Of a DNA stretch of 64,000 bases, positions 1 to 9,695 are shown piece by piece. Under the pieces are notes generated by a model. That model was given only the letters and a program-made list of their open reading frames with translations, did not search any database and was not told the origin of the DNA. Each line of letters opens with the position of its first letter. Within the stretch, counting starts at the first letter, position 1. Location of the stretch: NCBI RefSeq assembly GCF_002259745.1, contig NZ_MWWW01000006.1, positions 1-64,000 of the forward strand, in the 5' to 3' direction. This DNA comes from Bifidobacterium myosotis (GTDB lineage Bacteria > Actinomycetota > Actinomycetes > Actinomycetales > Bifidobacteriaceae). A program made the translations under genes and the position numbers.

Positions 1-212
1 CAGCCGAAATCCTGGTGACGCCAACGACGCACGCCGCCGCCACGGTCATAGCCACGACGCTTCCGCCCGCACCTCGAGCACCTGAGCATGCCCGCGCGCG
101 GGCGCACCCGCACCTCGAGCACGGGCTCGGGACGCATGGGACCATCGACGATGCGAACATCCTCGACGACCATGCCTTTGACGTTGAGAAGACGTTTGAA
201 TAAGCTGTTCAT
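1..212 (-). CDS. ISL3-family transposase, N-terminal fragment (runs off the window)
   Basis: An open frame without stop runs leftward from an ATG at 210-212 to the window edge, giving about 70 residues starting MNSLFKRLLNVKGMVVEDV. Residues around 48-51 carry a CxxC pair (LRCSRCGRKRRGYD) followed by a basic Arg-rich stretch and RRWRHQD. This is the layout of the N-terminal zinc-finger region of ISL3-family transposases, which bind the element ends ahead of the catalytic domain. The catalytic part lies outside the window. I could not identify the terminal inverted repeat, so the element boundary between 213 and about 370 is unknown. Family assignment is from the N-terminal pattern only. Confidence 0.7.
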   Translation of the reverse strand, partial: MNSLFKRLLNVKGMVVEDVRIVDGPMRPEPVLEVRVRPRAGMLRCSRCGRKRRGYDRGGGVRRWRHQDFG

Positions 213-371
213 CAGGCGCTTTGCGGTTGTGTGTTTATCTTGGTCGAAAACATCCTACCCGGAAAGCGCTCTTCTCTTACTCCCCCAACACCTCAACCAC
301 GAACCACCACCCACGAAAACAGCAATAGCGCCCCAATTCTTCCTGAAAAACTCCTCCTCGAGCAGTTACTC

Positions 372-389
372 TGAATGATCGTTCATTCA
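372..389. promoter_or_regulatory. TetR-type palindrome
   Basis: TGAATGATCGTTCATTCA has 7-bp inverted arms (TGAATGA / TCATTCA) around 4 bases. The form matches operators commonly bound by TetR-family repressors. No TetR gene is in the window; it may lie to the left beyond the insertion sequence. A second dyad, GATGAC-N5-GTCATC, follows at 394-410. Confidence 0.5.
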
Positions 390-459
390 CATTGATGACG
401 TCTTGTCATCGACAATCTCCAGTATGGAACGAACAGCGCGGTTGTTCAATCGTGAGCGG

Positions 460-497
460 TAACAGTTTGATAACAGGTTTATAACAAATCGATAACA
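460..497. promoter_or_regulatory. Four TAACA direct repeats at 11-bp spacing
   Basis: TAACA begins at 460, 471, 482 and 493, exactly 11 bp apart, so all copies sit on one face of the helix. Direct repeats of 10-11 bp are typical binding sites for OmpR/PhoB-type response regulators. A similar two-copy site, GTAACG-N5-GTAACG, is upstream of mtrA at 5335-5351. MtrA is therefore the leading candidate regulator (inference). Confidence 0.5.
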
Positions 498-628
498 GTG
501 CGGCCGAACCGCGAGAATACGCCGTTTCAGGCATGGAAACAGGCCATAATAGACCGTGGTTGCGTAGTGGCAATGCCGCTCGTCAACCGAGCGACAGAGC
601 CGCCGACTCAAGTAAAGGAAAGGTTATT

Positions 629-898
629 ATGAACACCGTTTTTCTCATCATCAAGCAGATTGATGGCGTCAAGCACCTGGCCGGCGTGGCCGCCACCATC
701 GGCGACGCGGCCGACCTGCTGGCCAAGTGGGAGCCGGAGTGCCCGGACAACTTCAACTTCCTCGGTACCAAGCAGGAGTACGGCGTGACCCGTCACCTGT
801 TCAACATCCCGTTCAACATGCAGTACCTCATCTACGAGGTGCCGATGAACTCCGAGGTACCCGCCGAGCTGTTCAAGAAGGAGTACGGCGGCATCTGA
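629..898 (+). CDS. Small conserved hypothetical protein (89 aa)
   Basis: The ATG at 629 is preceded by a strong purine-rich ribosome site (AAAGGAAAGG, 614-623). The 89-residue product has no signal peptide or membrane segment. It is mixed alpha/beta in character (MNTVFLIIKQIDGVKHLAGV at the start, then a GDAADLLAKW helix and a hydrophobic HLFNIPFNMQYLIYEVP strand region). I do not recognise the family. Strong GC-typical codon use, a good ribosome site and a bidirectional terminator at 967-1011 support a real monocistronic gene. The promoter is unusually elaborate for such a small gene, suggesting conditional expression. Function unknown. Confidence 0.75.
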   Translation: MNTVFLIIKQIDGVKHLAGVAATIGDAADLLAKWEPECPDNFNFLGTKQEYGVTRHLFNIPFNMQYLIYEVPMNSEVPAELFKKEYGGI

Positions 899-966
899 TC
901 CGCCCATTCGGCCGGGCCGCATCGCTGCTTTGCCGACCTCGCCCAATATCACTCGCCCAATATCAG

Positions 967-1011
967 CGGAAAAGCCTCCCCGCGTGGAATGCACGCCGGG
1001 AGGCTTTTCCG
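967..1011. terminator. Bidirectional terminator between the small gene and lpqB
   Basis: A perfect 14-bp stem (967-980 with 998-1011, CGGAAAAGCCTCCC and its complement) encloses a 17-base loop. The A-rich and T-rich flanks of the stem allow termination for both converging transcripts. Confidence 0.8.
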
Positions 1012-1060
1012 TCTGAATGTCGTCCGGAAACCGGCCACTGCACAGGGTCACTGCGCACGG

Positions 1061-2800
1061 TCACTGCACCCCCAACGCGGTGACCTGACTGTCGGCGATG
1101 GACCAGGAGCCGTCGAGCGAACCGGAGACCGAACGCACGATGCCGGCATCGTCCAACACGGCAAGACGGCGGTACAGACTGATCTGCCCCGAGGCCATGG
1201 ACACCACGGTGGCATCGGGAAGACGCTGCACCTGCGCGGGCCCGGGCGCCACCTGCCTCCACGCCTCCTGATGCCTATCCTCATCGTTGGGGGCCGTCGC
1301 GTACACCAGATTGAGATCGTTATAGAAAGTGAGCATGCCGACGTTCCTCGCGACGCTCACGGTGATGGGTGTCCTGGACAGTCCGGTCACCTCGTCGTTC
1401 CCGTCGCGCGCCACGCCGATCATCAGCACACCGTTGCGCTCTTCCCCCGACACGGCCAGCGCCAGACGCTCGCCTTCCGGCGAGACGGCGAGCGCGGTGA
1501 TGACGTCACCGGCCGCGAGCCAAGGCAACTGGATCTCGCTCTCCTTGCGGTTTCGGGATACGTAGAGCGCACGTCCGTTGTCGGCAACCGCCCATATCTC
1601 GCCGTCCAGCCCTGCGGCGACGGCGCTCATCGCATCGCCGTCGAACATCCGGCCGCAAGCGGAACCGTCCTTCTCCAGGCATTCCACGATGCCGTCCGCG
1701 CGCAATACCGCGCCTCCCGCGGAGTGGAACGCGAATCCCTTGGCGTCGTCGTAGCCCGGCACCTCGCCCACGCGCAGCGGACTTGAGCTGGCCAGAGAGA
1801 CCACATGCCCGCCGGTCAGCGTGTAGACGCTCACGCTGGGCTGCTCGGTACTGAGCTTCACCTCCGCATCGGCATCGGAATAGTCCACGCCGTCGCCCGT
1901 GACCTTCAAGGCGTATTCGGTATTACCGTCACCCAATGTCAGACGGATGCGATGCACGAGGATGGCCCGGTCCTCGGCGGTGAGCGTACCGATGCCTTGG
2001 GTGAGCTGGACCGTGATCGTGCTGTCCTTGAGCGGCACCGAATCCACGGCGAGCGTGGTGCCGCCGGTGACGGACCCGCGCACCGCGCCGGACAGCCAAT
2101 CGGGCACATCGTCCAGCACTTCCTTGACCGCCTGGGTGCGCCAATTGCGCCAGCTGAGCCAACGCACGTCCGGCACCAGCTGTCTGCCCGATGCGGCGAC
2201 CTGGTAGACGGATACCTGACGGAACACCTGCTCGAAATCCGCGGAGGAGATCACCACACCGCCGTCAAGCGAGGAGATGCGCCATTGTCCCTTCGTCTTG
2301 ATGAGCGTATAGGCAAGCTTGCGGGTCTTGGTACCATCCTCGGGACGGTACAGACCGTGCTCGTCGAGCGAGCCGACCACCTGCAGCTCCACCTCCACGA
2401 TCAGCGAGCTCTCCGCGCCCTGCGGCGCGCCCATGGTGTTCGCGCGACGCCGGAAATCGGGCGTCCCTTCGTACACCACGGCCGCCGTGTCGCCGTCCCA
2501 ATCCGAGGATGCGGACGGCGTGAGGAACTGACGGGCCACATGGTAGCCGTCCGACTGCACACCGGCCGGCATGGCGTCGTAGAACCCCTTGACGATGGTT
2601 TCGGGCTGGGCGTCGTCAGAGGGACCCTCCGGATTGGTGTATACGCGCCGCGTCTGCTGTTGCGCGGGGGCGAATGTCTGCACGGCGCCTTTGGTGGGCA
2701 GACCGAGCGGGCTGGAGCACGCCGACAACGCCAGACAGCAGGCCAGCGCCGTGCCCGCAGCGGCGATCGCACGCATGACGCTTCCGTTCCTCTTGCTCAT
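1061..2800 (-). CDS. lpqB: LpqB, lipoprotein partner of MtrB
   Basis: 579 residues with a lipoprotein signal: basic N-terminus, hydrophobic core and lipobox LSAC with the lipidated Cys at 28. In actinobacteria LpqB interacts with the sensor domain of MtrB and modulates MtrA phosphorylation, linking the system to cell division and envelope integrity. The middle carries the GerMN-like region (around 290-370) and the C-terminal third has beta-propeller-like repeats (for example [18 protein letters not shown]). Length matches the family (about 580). The start ATG overlaps the mtrB stop by four bases (2797-2800), so it is the last gene of mtrA-mtrB-lpqB. It ends shortly before the shared terminator at 967-1011. 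Confidence 0.93.
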   Translation of the reverse strand: MSKRNGSVMRAIAAAGTALACCLALSACSSPLGLPTKGAVQTFAPAQQQTRRVYTNPEGPSDDAQPETIVKGFYDAMPAGVQSDGYHVARQFLTPSASSDWDGDTAAVVYEGTPDFRRRANTMGAPQGAESSLIVEVELQVVGSLDEHGLYRPEDGTKTRKLAYTLIKTKGQWRISSLDGGVVISSADFEQVFRQVSVYQVAASGRQLVPDVRWLSWRNWRTQAVKEVLDDVPDWLSGAVRGSVTGGTTLAVDSVPLKDSTITVQLTQGIGTLTAEDRAILVHRIRLTLGDGNTEYALKVTGDGVDYSDADAEVKLSTEQPSVSVYTLTGGHVVSLASSSPLRVGEVPGYDDAKGFAFHSAGGAVLRADGIVECLEKDGSACGRMFDGDAMSAVAAGLDGEIWAVADNGRALYVSRNRKESEIQLPWLAAGDVITALAVSPEGERLALAVSGEERNGVLMIGVARDGNDEVTGLSRTPITVSVARNVGMLTFYNDLNLVYATAPNDEDRHQEAWRQVAPGPAQVQRLPDATVVSMASGQISLYRRLAVLDDAGIVRSVSGSLDGSWSIADSQVTALGVQ

Positions 2801-4530
2801 AGCGGCCTTCCCATCATGCTGTCAACGGTGTCCCGGCGACTCTCCTGTGCTCCGGCGACATGGCTCTCCGCCACGCCGAACCCTCCGGTGATACGCAGGT
2901 CGTCCGGCTTTGCAGAGGCGAAGTCCACGGGCAGGTCAGCGTCCGCCACCTCACCCTGATCGGGGTCGCGCGGCAGCAGCACCAGAAACCATGTGCCCTC
3001 CCCCAGTTCGGAGCGCACACGGATGATGCCATGGTGCAGCAGCGCATCGGTCATCGAGATGGACAGACCCAAACCGGTGCCGCCGGTGACCCTCGAGCGG
3101 GAGGGATCGCCTCGCCAGAACCGGTCGAAGACATGGGAGATCTTGTCTTCGGCGATGCCGACACCATAGTCGCGTACGCTGATCGCCACGGCTTTGCGGT
3201 TGGCGGCGATGCGCACCTCCACCGGACGGTCCTCGGCGAAGTCGACGGCGTTGGCGAGCAGATTGCGCACGATGCGGATCACGCGGCGTGAATCGATGCG
3301 CGTAAGCACCTGAACGTTCGGCAGATACAGGTGGATCGGCACCTGTTTGGCCTGCGCGATGCCCGCCACCTGATCGGCGGCGGTGGACACCGGCTCGCGC
3401 AGGTCGGTCTCGACCAGGTCCAGTGCGGCGTATCCGGCGTCGTAGCGGGAGATCTCAAGCAAATCGGCGAGCATGTCCTGGAACCGGTTGATCTGCCCGG
3501 CCAGCAGTTCCACCGTGCGCTTGGCGGACGGGTCGAAGTCGTCCTTCTTCATCTCGAGTAGATCGGAGGCCATGCGCATGGTGGTCACCGGCGTGCGCAG
3601 CTCGTGGCTCACATCCGAGACGAAGCGTTTCTGGGAGGCGCTGGCCTCCTCAAGCTCGTCGATTTTCTGGTTGAGCGAATCGGCCATGGTGTTGAACGAA
3701 TGCTGCAGCACGCCGATCTCGTCCTTGCGGTCCACCGCCACGCGCGTGTCCAGCTCGCCGGAGGCCAGGACCTCGGCGGCGGATGCCACGCGCTCTATCG
3801 GTCGTACGATGCCGCGGATCACCAGCCACATCACCACGCCCACCATGATGGACAGCAGCACGCAGATGGCCACCAGATTAAGCTGGATCTGGGTGAGCGA
3901 CTGCTGTTGCAGCGTATACGAGTAGATGGCGAAGAACTCGAGGTTGCCTGCCACGCCGAATTCGAGCGTGGTTCCCAGGACCGCGCCTGGCGTGCCCCCT
4001 CCAGGCATGCCGGGGATGCCCGCCATCCCCGATTCAAGGGTCAGGTCCACCGGCTGATAGAACACATTCTCGTTCACATCGGAGGCCACCGCGGACCGCA
4101 TGTCGTCGGAGATCAGCGGTTCGTAGCTCGGTTCGGTGGAGACGGGGATGATGGACCGCGGCGAGGAGGTGTCCCGGCTCCACAGATAGACCCCGACGAG
4201 GTTCGAGGCGCCGTCGGACTGCAACGTGGAGGCCAGATCATTGGCCAGCTGCTGAATCTGCACCGTGGCGGACACATCCGCCGCGTCAAGGCTGGTCTGC
4301 GCCTGCTGGATCATATTGGAGTAATCCGCCCGAGACTGCGAGGTGATCTGCGTGAGCAGCGAGACGCGCACGGAGACCATCGAGACCATCGACAGGACGA
4401 TGGCGACGGCCAACGTCAGTATCACCGTCAGCGCCACCGTACGCGCCTGCAGCGAACGGCGCACCTCGGAGCGCCCGTGGCGCAACAGCCGTGTGAAGCT
4501 GAAGCTGCGACGCAGTTTCGGCACGTTCAT
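2797..4530 (-). CDS. mtrB: MtrB sensor histidine kinase
   Basis: 577 residues. A basic N-terminus is followed by a membrane helix (about 31-60), an extracytoplasmic sensor region (about 60-215) containing a Gly/Pro/Met-rich loop, a second membrane helix (about 218-240), a HAMP linker, and a HisKA domain with the phosphoacceptor His309 in [12 protein letters not shown]. The C-terminal ATPase domain shows the N box ([12 protein letters not shown]), DYGVGI and GGTGLGLSI. It phosphorylates MtrA, which controls cell-wall and division genes in actinobacteria. Its start shares one base with the mtrA stop (TGATG at 4528-4532), indicating translational coupling. A hydrophilic C-terminal extension (about 525-577) follows the ATPase domain. 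Confidence 0.95.
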   Translation of the reverse strand: MNVPKLRRSFSFTRLLRHGRSEVRRSLQARTVALTVILTLAVAIVLSMVSMVSVRVSLLTQITSQSRADYSNMIQQAQTSLDAADVSATVQIQQLANDLASTLQSDGASNLVGVYLWSRDTSSPRSIIPVSTEPSYEPLISDDMRSAVASDVNENVFYQPVDLTLESGMAGIPGMPGGGTPGAVLGTTLEFGVAGNLEFFAIYSYTLQQQSLTQIQLNLVAICVLLSIMVGVVMWLVIRGIVRPIERVASAAEVLASGELDTRVAVDRKDEIGVLQHSFNTMADSLNQKIDELEEASASQKRFVSDVSHELRTPVTTMRMASDLLEMKKDDFDPSAKRTVELLAGQINRFQDMLADLLEISRYDAGYAALDLVETDLREPVSTAADQVAGIAQAKQVPIHLYLPNVQVLTRIDSRRVIRIVRNLLANAVDFAEDRPVEVRIAANRKAVAISVRDYGVGIAEDKISHVFDRFWRGDPSRSRVTGGTGLGLSISMTDALLHHGIIRVRSELGEGTWFLVLLPRDPDQGEVADADLPVDFASAKPDDLRITGGFGVAESHVAGAQESRRDTVDSMMGRPL

Positions 4531-5255
4531 CAGCCTTCGGGGGTGACGAACTTGTAGCCGATGCCGCGCACGGTCTGGATGATCTGCGGATTCTCCGGAT
4601 CATCCTCCACCTTGGCCCGCAGACGCTGGACGTGCACGTTGACCAGGCGCGTATCGCCCGAATTCTCATATCCCCAGACGTTCTTGAGCAACGTGGAACG
4701 GCTGATGGCCTCGCCCGGCGCGGCCGCAAGCACGAACAGCAGCTCGAACTCCATCGGCGTCAGGCCCAGGTCCTTGCCGTCCTTGGTGGCGGTGTGCTCG
4801 AGCCGGTCGATGACGATCGGACCGCGTTCGAGATGGTTCTTCTGTGCGGCGGACGCTCCCGACGCCGAACCGGCCGTGCCCGCCTCGCCTGCTGGCCGTG
4901 CGATGCGGAAACGCGCGCGGATGCGGGCCAGCAGTTCTGCCACCTTGAAGGGCTTGGGCACGTAGTCGTCCGCACCGGCCTCGAGTCCGGCCACCACGTC
5001 GAGGGTGTCCGATTTCGCGGTGAGCATGATAATCGGCACATCGGAAACGGCGCGGATGCGTCGCGCAACCTCGGTGCCGTCCAGTCCCGGCAGCATGACG
5101 TCGAGCAGAATCAAATCGGGTTTGACGGTCGGGAACATCTCCACGGCCCGCATGCCATCCATGCAGGTCACGGTCCGGAACCCCTCGTTCTCCAGCACCA
5201 GACTCAGCATCTCACCGATGGCCTGATCGTCATCCACGATGAAGATGGTCGTCAT
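4530..5255 (-). CDS. mtrA: MtrA response regulator (OmpR/PhoB type)
   Basis: 241 residues. The receiver domain begins MTTIFIVDDDQAIGEML, with the acidic pocket at D8-D10, phosphoacceptor D52 in LILLDVMLPG and the conserved Lys in VPKPFKVAEL. A winged-helix DNA-binding domain ends with VHVQRLRAKVEDD and GIGYKFV. The linker (about 128-150) is enriched in Ala/Gly/Ser and somewhat longer than usual. First gene of the mtrA-mtrB-lpqB operon. A pair of GTAACG boxes 11 bp apart upstream suggests autoregulation. Confidence 0.95.
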   Translation of the reverse strand: MTTIFIVDDDQAIGEMLSLVLENEGFRTVTCMDGMRAVEMFPTVKPDLILLDVMLPGLDGTEVARRIRAVSDVPIIMLTAKSDTLDVVAGLEAGADDYVPKPFKVAELLARIRARFRIARPAGEAGTAGSASGASAAQKNHLERGPIVIDRLEHTATKDGKDLGLTPMEFELLFVLAAAPGEAISRSTLLKNVWGYENSGDTRLVNVHVQRLRAKVEDDPENPQIIQTVRGIGYKFVTPEG

Positions 5256-5334
5256 TGCCCTCTCACGCTCCTCTAGTCATGCCATCATCTCCGATGGTTC
5301 TCCGTCATTCCGCCGACGGCCTCGCCACCGGCAT

Positions 5335-5351
5335 CGTTACCGCTTCGTTAC
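5335..5351 (-). promoter_or_regulatory. Candidate MtrA box upstream of mtrA
   Basis: On the minus strand GTAACG-N5-GTAACG occurs with 11-bp spacing, about 80 bases upstream of the mtrA start. GTAAC-type direct repeats have been described as actinobacterial MtrA sites, and the spacing suits a dimer of a PhoB-like regulator. Autoregulation is an inference. Confidence 0.5.
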
Positions 5352-5363
5352 ACTGTACTCCCC

Positions 5364-6731
5364 TCATCCCTCCCCGTGAAGGATGGGACGAATCTTGGCC
5401 AGCCGCTGGCTCACCTCGTGCTCGTAGCCCCGGTCGTTGGGGTGATAGTACTCCGTGCCGCGCAGCACCTCGGGCATGTACTCCTGCGGCGCCACCGCGC
5501 CGGGCCAGTCGTGCGCGTACTTGTAGCCCTCGTGGTTGCCCCACTCCTTCATGAGCTTGGTGGGGGCGTTACGCAGGTAGAGCGGTACCGCGCCGATCTT
5601 GCCGGCGTCCACGTCGGCGAGCGCCGCATTGATGGCGTTGTAGCTGGCGTTCGACTTGGGCGCGGTGGCCACGGCGATCGTCGCCTCGGCCAGAATGATG
5701 CGCGCCTCGGGCATGCCGATCATCGCCACGGCCTGCGCGGCGGCCACGGTGACCTGCAGAATCTGCGGGGCCGCAAGCCCGACCTCCTCGGCGGCGGCGA
5801 TCATGATACGTCGGGCGATGAACCTCGGGTCCTCGCCGGCCTTGAGCATGCGGGCCAGATAGTGGATGGCTGCGTCCGGGTCGCTGCCGCGCATCGATTT
5901 GATGAACGCGGAGATCACGTCGTAGTGGTCGTCGCCGTCCTTGTCGTAGCGCACAGTGGCGGTGTCCATCACGTTGGCCACGACGTCCGGTGTGATGATG
6001 GGGCGGCGGGCGCCCTTCTTGCGCGCCTCGTCGCCGGTGACAGCCCCGGCGGCCGCCTCGAGGATGGTCAGGCTCTTGCGCGCGTCTCCCCCGGACATGC
6101 GCACGATGTCGGCTATGGCCGCGTCCGTGGCCTTGACCTCGCCTTTGAGTCCGCGGTCGCTGGCGAGGGCGCGAGTGACCAGTTCGGTGAGTTCGTCCGG
6201 CTCCAACGATTCGAGCTTGACGACCACCGAGCGGGACAGCAGCGGTTTGATGACCGAGAAGCTGGGGTTTTCGGTGGTGGCCCCGATGAAGGTGACGTCC
6301 CGGTTCTCGACGGCCGGCAGCAATGCGTCCTGCTGGGATTTGGAGAACCGATGCACCTCGTCGATGAACAGCACGGTCTCCTGACCGCGCGAGACGAGCC
6401 GTTCGTGGGCGCGGGCGAGCACGTCGCGCACATCCTTGACACCGGAGGTCACGGCCGACAGCTCCTCGAACACGCGGCCGGACTGCCCGGCCACGATGGT
6501 GGCGAGCGTGGTCTTGCCCACTCCGGGAGGCCCGAAGAGAATCACCGAGCTCGGGGCCGTGAGGCTTCCCTTGCTGGCCGGATTGGCGAGGCGGCGCAGG
6601 GGACTGCCCTCCCCCAGCACATGTCGCTGCCCGATGACCTCGTCCAACGTGCGCGGCCTCATACGCACCGCCAGCGGCCTTGTGACCGACTCAGGCGCGT
6701 CCATCGCCCCAAACAGATCGTTCTCGTTCAT
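5364..6731 (-). CDS. rarA: RarA/MgsA replication-associated recombination ATPase
   Basis: 455 residues, the usual length for RarA. Walker A is GPPGVGKTT at 67-75, Walker B is LFIDEVHRF near 122-130, with sensor 1 GATTENPSF and the arginine-finger region SRS. The C-terminal tetramerisation region includes RRIMIAAAEEVGLA and the LRNAPTKLMKEWGNHEGYKYAHDW block (conserved in the family). RarA acts at stalled or collapsed forks alongside SSB and RecA-related factors. It sits downstream of the helicase on the same strand, with 225 bases and two strong hairpins between them, so it is probably transcribed separately. Confidence 0.94.
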   Translation of the reverse strand: MNENDLFGAMDAPESVTRPLAVRMRPRTLDEVIGQRHVLGEGSPLRRLANPASKGSLTAPSSVILFGPPGVGKTTLATIVAGQSGRVFEELSAVTSGVKDVRDVLARAHERLVSRGQETVLFIDEVHRFSKSQQDALLPAVENRDVTFIGATTENPSFSVIKPLLSRSVVVKLESLEPDELTELVTRALASDRGLKGEVKATDAAIADIVRMSGGDARKSLTILEAAAGAVTGDEARKKGARRPIITPDVVANVMDTATVRYDKDGDDHYDVISAFIKSMRGSDPDAAIHYLARMLKAGEDPRFIARRIMIAAAEEVGLAAPQILQVTVAAAQAVAMIGMPEARIILAEATIAVATAPKSNASYNAINAALADVDAGKIGAVPLYLRNAPTKLMKEWGNHEGYKYAHDWPGAVAPQEYMPEVLRGTEYYHPNDRGYEHEVSQRLAKIRPILHGEG

Positions 6732-6817
6732 GGTCCCACCCTACCGCACTGCTCGAACATCCGTTCGACGACGGCGCCGACGCCCTGAAGGGACGGGACG
6801 TGGAGACCGTACGTGGA

Positions 6818-6925
6818 GACTGTAAGTACGCGTTCCGTCGAAGGTCCCGCGTACTTACCGTCGGTTTCGGGCCTCTGAGCGACTGTATGTACGCGGCCGC
6901 TTCGTCGCGCCGCATACATACAGTC
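6818..6925. repeat. Twin related hairpins between rarA and the helicase gene
   Basis: Hairpin 1 pairs 822-832 of the 6.8-kb block (6822-6832) with 6848-6858 (GTAAGTACGCG). Hairpin 2 pairs 6881-6897 with 6909-6925 (17 bp, one mismatch, arm starting GACTGTATGTACGCGGC). Left arms of both begin GACTGTA(A/T)GTACGCG, so they are two members of one repeat. They lie after the helicase stop and could terminate its transcript or act as a REP-like element. Confidence 0.7.
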
Positions 6926-6956
6926 CCCGAAGTCCCCGAAAACGCCGGCACAGCTC

Positions 6957-9596
6957 TTAGTTGCCGACGTTGTAGTCGTAGAAGACCACTTCACCGCTCT
7001 CCTGGGTGGCGTCGAGGTCCACAACGCCTTCGATGGCCCAGTCGTGGTCGCCATCGGAGTCGTCGATGATCTGGCGGACCTTCCACGTATGCTCGTCGCG
7101 TTCGTGCGAATCGTCCAGCATGAACAGCTTGGGCGAGCGCGCGGCCGCGTCGATGCCCACGTATTCATGCTCGTCGTAGTAGTCGTCGAGCGCGTCCTCC
7201 CATTCGTGCACGCCGTAGCCCCAGTCCTTGTCGAGGGCACCGAGCGCCTCCGGATCATCGAGGTCCATGAGCTGCACGCGGCGGAACAGGGCGTTGCGCA
7301 CCAGCACGGTGAGACCGCGACGGTCCTCCACCACCTCGTCGCGCTTGCCGGGCGCCGCGAGCGAAGCGGCCGCCTCGGAGGCGTCGGACGAATCGGCGCC
7401 GGCGCTCTCCCACTCGTCCACCAGCGAGGAGTCGATGGAACGCACGAGCACGCGCAGCCAGGCGATGATGTCCTTGAGCTGCTCGTCGCGCTTCTCCGGC
7501 GGCACGGTACGAGCCAGCGTGCGGTAGGCGTCCGACAGGTAGCGCAGCAGCGTGCCCTCGGAACGGGCGATGTTGTACCGGGCGATGTAGCCGGTGAAGT
7601 CGGAGGCGGTCTCCACCATGTCGCGCACCACGGATTTGGGGCTCAGGAAGTAGTCGTTGGCCCACGGCACATCGTGGCGGTACTGGTCGAAGGCGGCCTC
7701 GAGCATGTCCTCCAACGGCTTCGGGTAGGTGATCTCCTGCAGCTTGTCCATGCGCTCGTCGTAGTCGAGGCCATCGGCCTTCATATCCGCCAGGGCCTTG
7801 TCGCGCGCGGCGTGTTCCTGCGCGCGCAATACCTGCTTCGGGTCCTCGAGCGTGGCTTCGGCCATCGAGATCACGTCCAGCGCGTAGGTGGGCGACTCGG
7901 GGTCGAGCAGCTCCAGCGCGGCCAGCAGGAACGGGGAGAGCGGCTGGTCGAGGGCGAAGTCGTCCGGCATGTCGAGCGTCATGTAGTAGTTCTTGCCGCC
8001 GTCGGAGCGGGGTTCGGTCTCGATCACCTCGGTGTCGAACAGGGTCTGGAAGATCTCGTCGGCGCGCTGGTGCAGATGCTCTTTCTGATCGGGGGTCTGC
8101 GCGGAGTCGTCGATGAGGTCGTCGATGCGCTGGCGGGCGTCGCCGCCCTGCTCCACCTCGTTGAGCACCATCGAGTGCGTGATCTTCAGGTGCGGGACCA
8201 GCGTTTCGGGTGCGGCGTCGATGAGCTTGTCGAACGTGTTCTCGTTCCATGTCACGAAGCCTTCGGGCGCCTTCTTGCGCTTGACCTTCTTGAGCTTCTT
8301 CGGGTCGTTGCCGGCCTTGGCGAGCGCCTTCTGGTTCTCGATCTCGTATTCTGGCGCCTCGGCGATCACCAGTCCTTCGGTGTCGAAGCCCATGCGCCCC
8401 GCACGTCCGGCGATCTGGTGGAACTCACGGGCCCGGAGGCGACGCATCTTGGTGCCGTCGAACTTGGTCAGGGCGGTCAGCACCACCGAATGAATCGGCA
8501 CGTTGATGCCCACGCCGAGCGTATCCGTGCCGCAGATCACCGGCAGCAGGCCCTGCTGGGCGAGCTGTTCGACTAGACGACGGTAGCGCGGCAGCATGCC
8601 GGCGTGGTGGATGCCGACGCCCGTGCGCAGCAGTCGCTGCAGGATCTTGCCGAACGCGGTGGTGAACTTCACGCCTTTGATGGCCTCGGCGATGGCCGCG
8701 CGCTGCTCCTTGCTCGACACCCCGGTGGAGGCGAGCGCCTGTGCGGTCTCAAGGGCGGCGTCCTGCGAGAAGTGGACCACGTAGATCGGCGTCTCGCCGT
8801 TGCGGAAGGCGAGCTCCACGGTCTTCTCGAGCGGGTCGGTCGTGTATTCGTAGCTCAGCGGCACCGGGCGCGGCGCGTCGGCGATCACATCCACATCCGG
8901 GGTGTCGTTGAGGTCGGCGAGCTTGTCCGCGATGGCGTCCACATTGCCGAGCGTGGCGCTCATGAGCAGGAACTGGGTCTGCGGCAGGGTGAGCAGCGGC
9001 ACCTGCCACGCCCAGCCGCGTTCCGGGTCGCCGTAGTAGTGGAACTCGTCCATCGCCACAAGGCCCACGTCCGCATGTTCGCCCTCGCGCAGGGCCTGAT
9101 TGGCAAGGATCTCCGCGGTGCAGCAGATAATCGGCGCGTCCGCGTTGATGTGGCTGTCGCCAGTGATCATGCCCACGTTGTCACGGCCGAACACCTCGAC
9201 GAGGTCGAAGAACTTCTCGGAGACGAGCGCCTTGATGGGTGCGGTGTAATAGGAGCGGCGGCCGGTGCACAGCGCGGCGAAGTGCATGCCAAGCGCCACC
9301 AGTGACTTGCCCGAGCCGGTGGGCGTGTTGAGGATCACATGGTCGCCGGCGAGGATGTCCATGATGGCCTCCTCCTGATGCGGCCACGGCTCGATGCCCT
9401 TGACGTCCGCCACCCAGCCGAAGAACCGCTCGTAGATGTCGTCGGCCGTGAGGTTGCGTTCCCGTTCGTCGCCATCCCATTCGGGGGCGAGCCGGCCCAG
9501 CGAACCGTAGGCCCTATCGTCGTCCTCGCCGCCACGGCCATTGCCGTTGTCCTCGCCACGCACGTCCACGTCGTCGTATTCCTTCTCGTCAGTCAT
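6957..9596 (-). CDS. Ski2/Mtr4-like DEAD/DEAH-box RNA helicase
   Basis: 879 residues from the ATG at 9594-9596, chosen because GGGGAAG lies just upstream; the frame is open further but codes implausible residues. An acidic N-terminus (1-45) precedes the helicase core. Q-like motif WPHQEEAI, Walker A TPTGSGKS (91-98), motif II DEFH (183-186), motif III SATLGN and motif VI QIAGRAGRMG are all present. The C-terminal half resembles the helical extension of Ski2-like helicases found in most actinobacteria. Such proteins are thought to unwind structured RNA during turnover; the substrate is not known here. ATP-dependent, cytoplasmic. Confidence 0.88.
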   Translation of the reverse strand: MTDEKEYDDVDVRGEDNGNGRGGEDDDRAYGSLGRLAPEWDGDERERNLTADDIYERFFGWVADVKGIEPWPHQEEAIMDILAGDHVILNTPTGSGKSLVALGMHFAALCTGRRSYYTAPIKALVSEKFFDLVEVFGRDNVGMITGDSHINADAPIICCTAEILANQALREGEHADVGLVAMDEFHYYGDPERGWAWQVPLLTLPQTQFLLMSATLGNVDAIADKLADLNDTPDVDVIADAPRPVPLSYEYTTDPLEKTVELAFRNGETPIYVVHFSQDAALETAQALASTGVSSKEQRAAIAEAIKGVKFTTAFGKILQRLLRTGVGIHHAGMLPRYRRLVEQLAQQGLLPVICGTDTLGVGINVPIHSVVLTALTKFDGTKMRRLRAREFHQIAGRAGRMGFDTEGLVIAEAPEYEIENQKALAKAGNDPKKLKKVKRKKAPEGFVTWNENTFDKLIDAAPETLVPHLKITHSMVLNEVEQGGDARQRIDDLIDDSAQTPDQKEHLHQRADEIFQTLFDTEVIETEPRSDGGKNYYMTLDMPDDFALDQPLSPFLLAALELLDPESPTYALDVISMAEATLEDPKQVLRAQEHAARDKALADMKADGLDYDERMDKLQEITYPKPLEDMLEAAFDQYRHDVPWANDYFLSPKSVVRDMVETASDFTGYIARYNIARSEGTLLRYLSDAYRTLARTVPPEKRDEQLKDIIAWLRVLVRSIDSSLVDEWESAGADSSDASEAAASLAAPGKRDEVVEDRRGLTVLVRNALFRRVQLMDLDDPEALGALDKDWGYGVHEWEDALDDYYDEHEYVGIDAAARSPKLFMLDDSHERDEHTWKVRQIIDDSDGDHDWAIEGVVDLDATQESGEVVFYDYNVGN

Positions 9597-9695
9597 GCTT
9601 CCCCAGCTTACTAGCGCTCGAGGAACGGGAGCGCCCCGCGCCGTACAATGGGGAGGCACAGGTCCGGCAACGGGCCGGAGAGGGGAAAAACGGCC

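Larger units (their letters stand above)
213..628. other. IS edge and promoter region of the 629-898 gene
   Basis: These 416 bases hold no convincing gene. The left part should contain the outer end of the ISL3-type element. From 372 onward there is a dense run of regulatory-looking sequence: a TetR-type palindrome, a GATGAC/GTCATC dyad (394-410), four 11-bp-spaced TAACA repeats and a possible -10 (CATAAT, 545-550). All lie upstream of the small plus-strand gene, implying a leader of roughly 70 bases. Confidence 0.5.
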
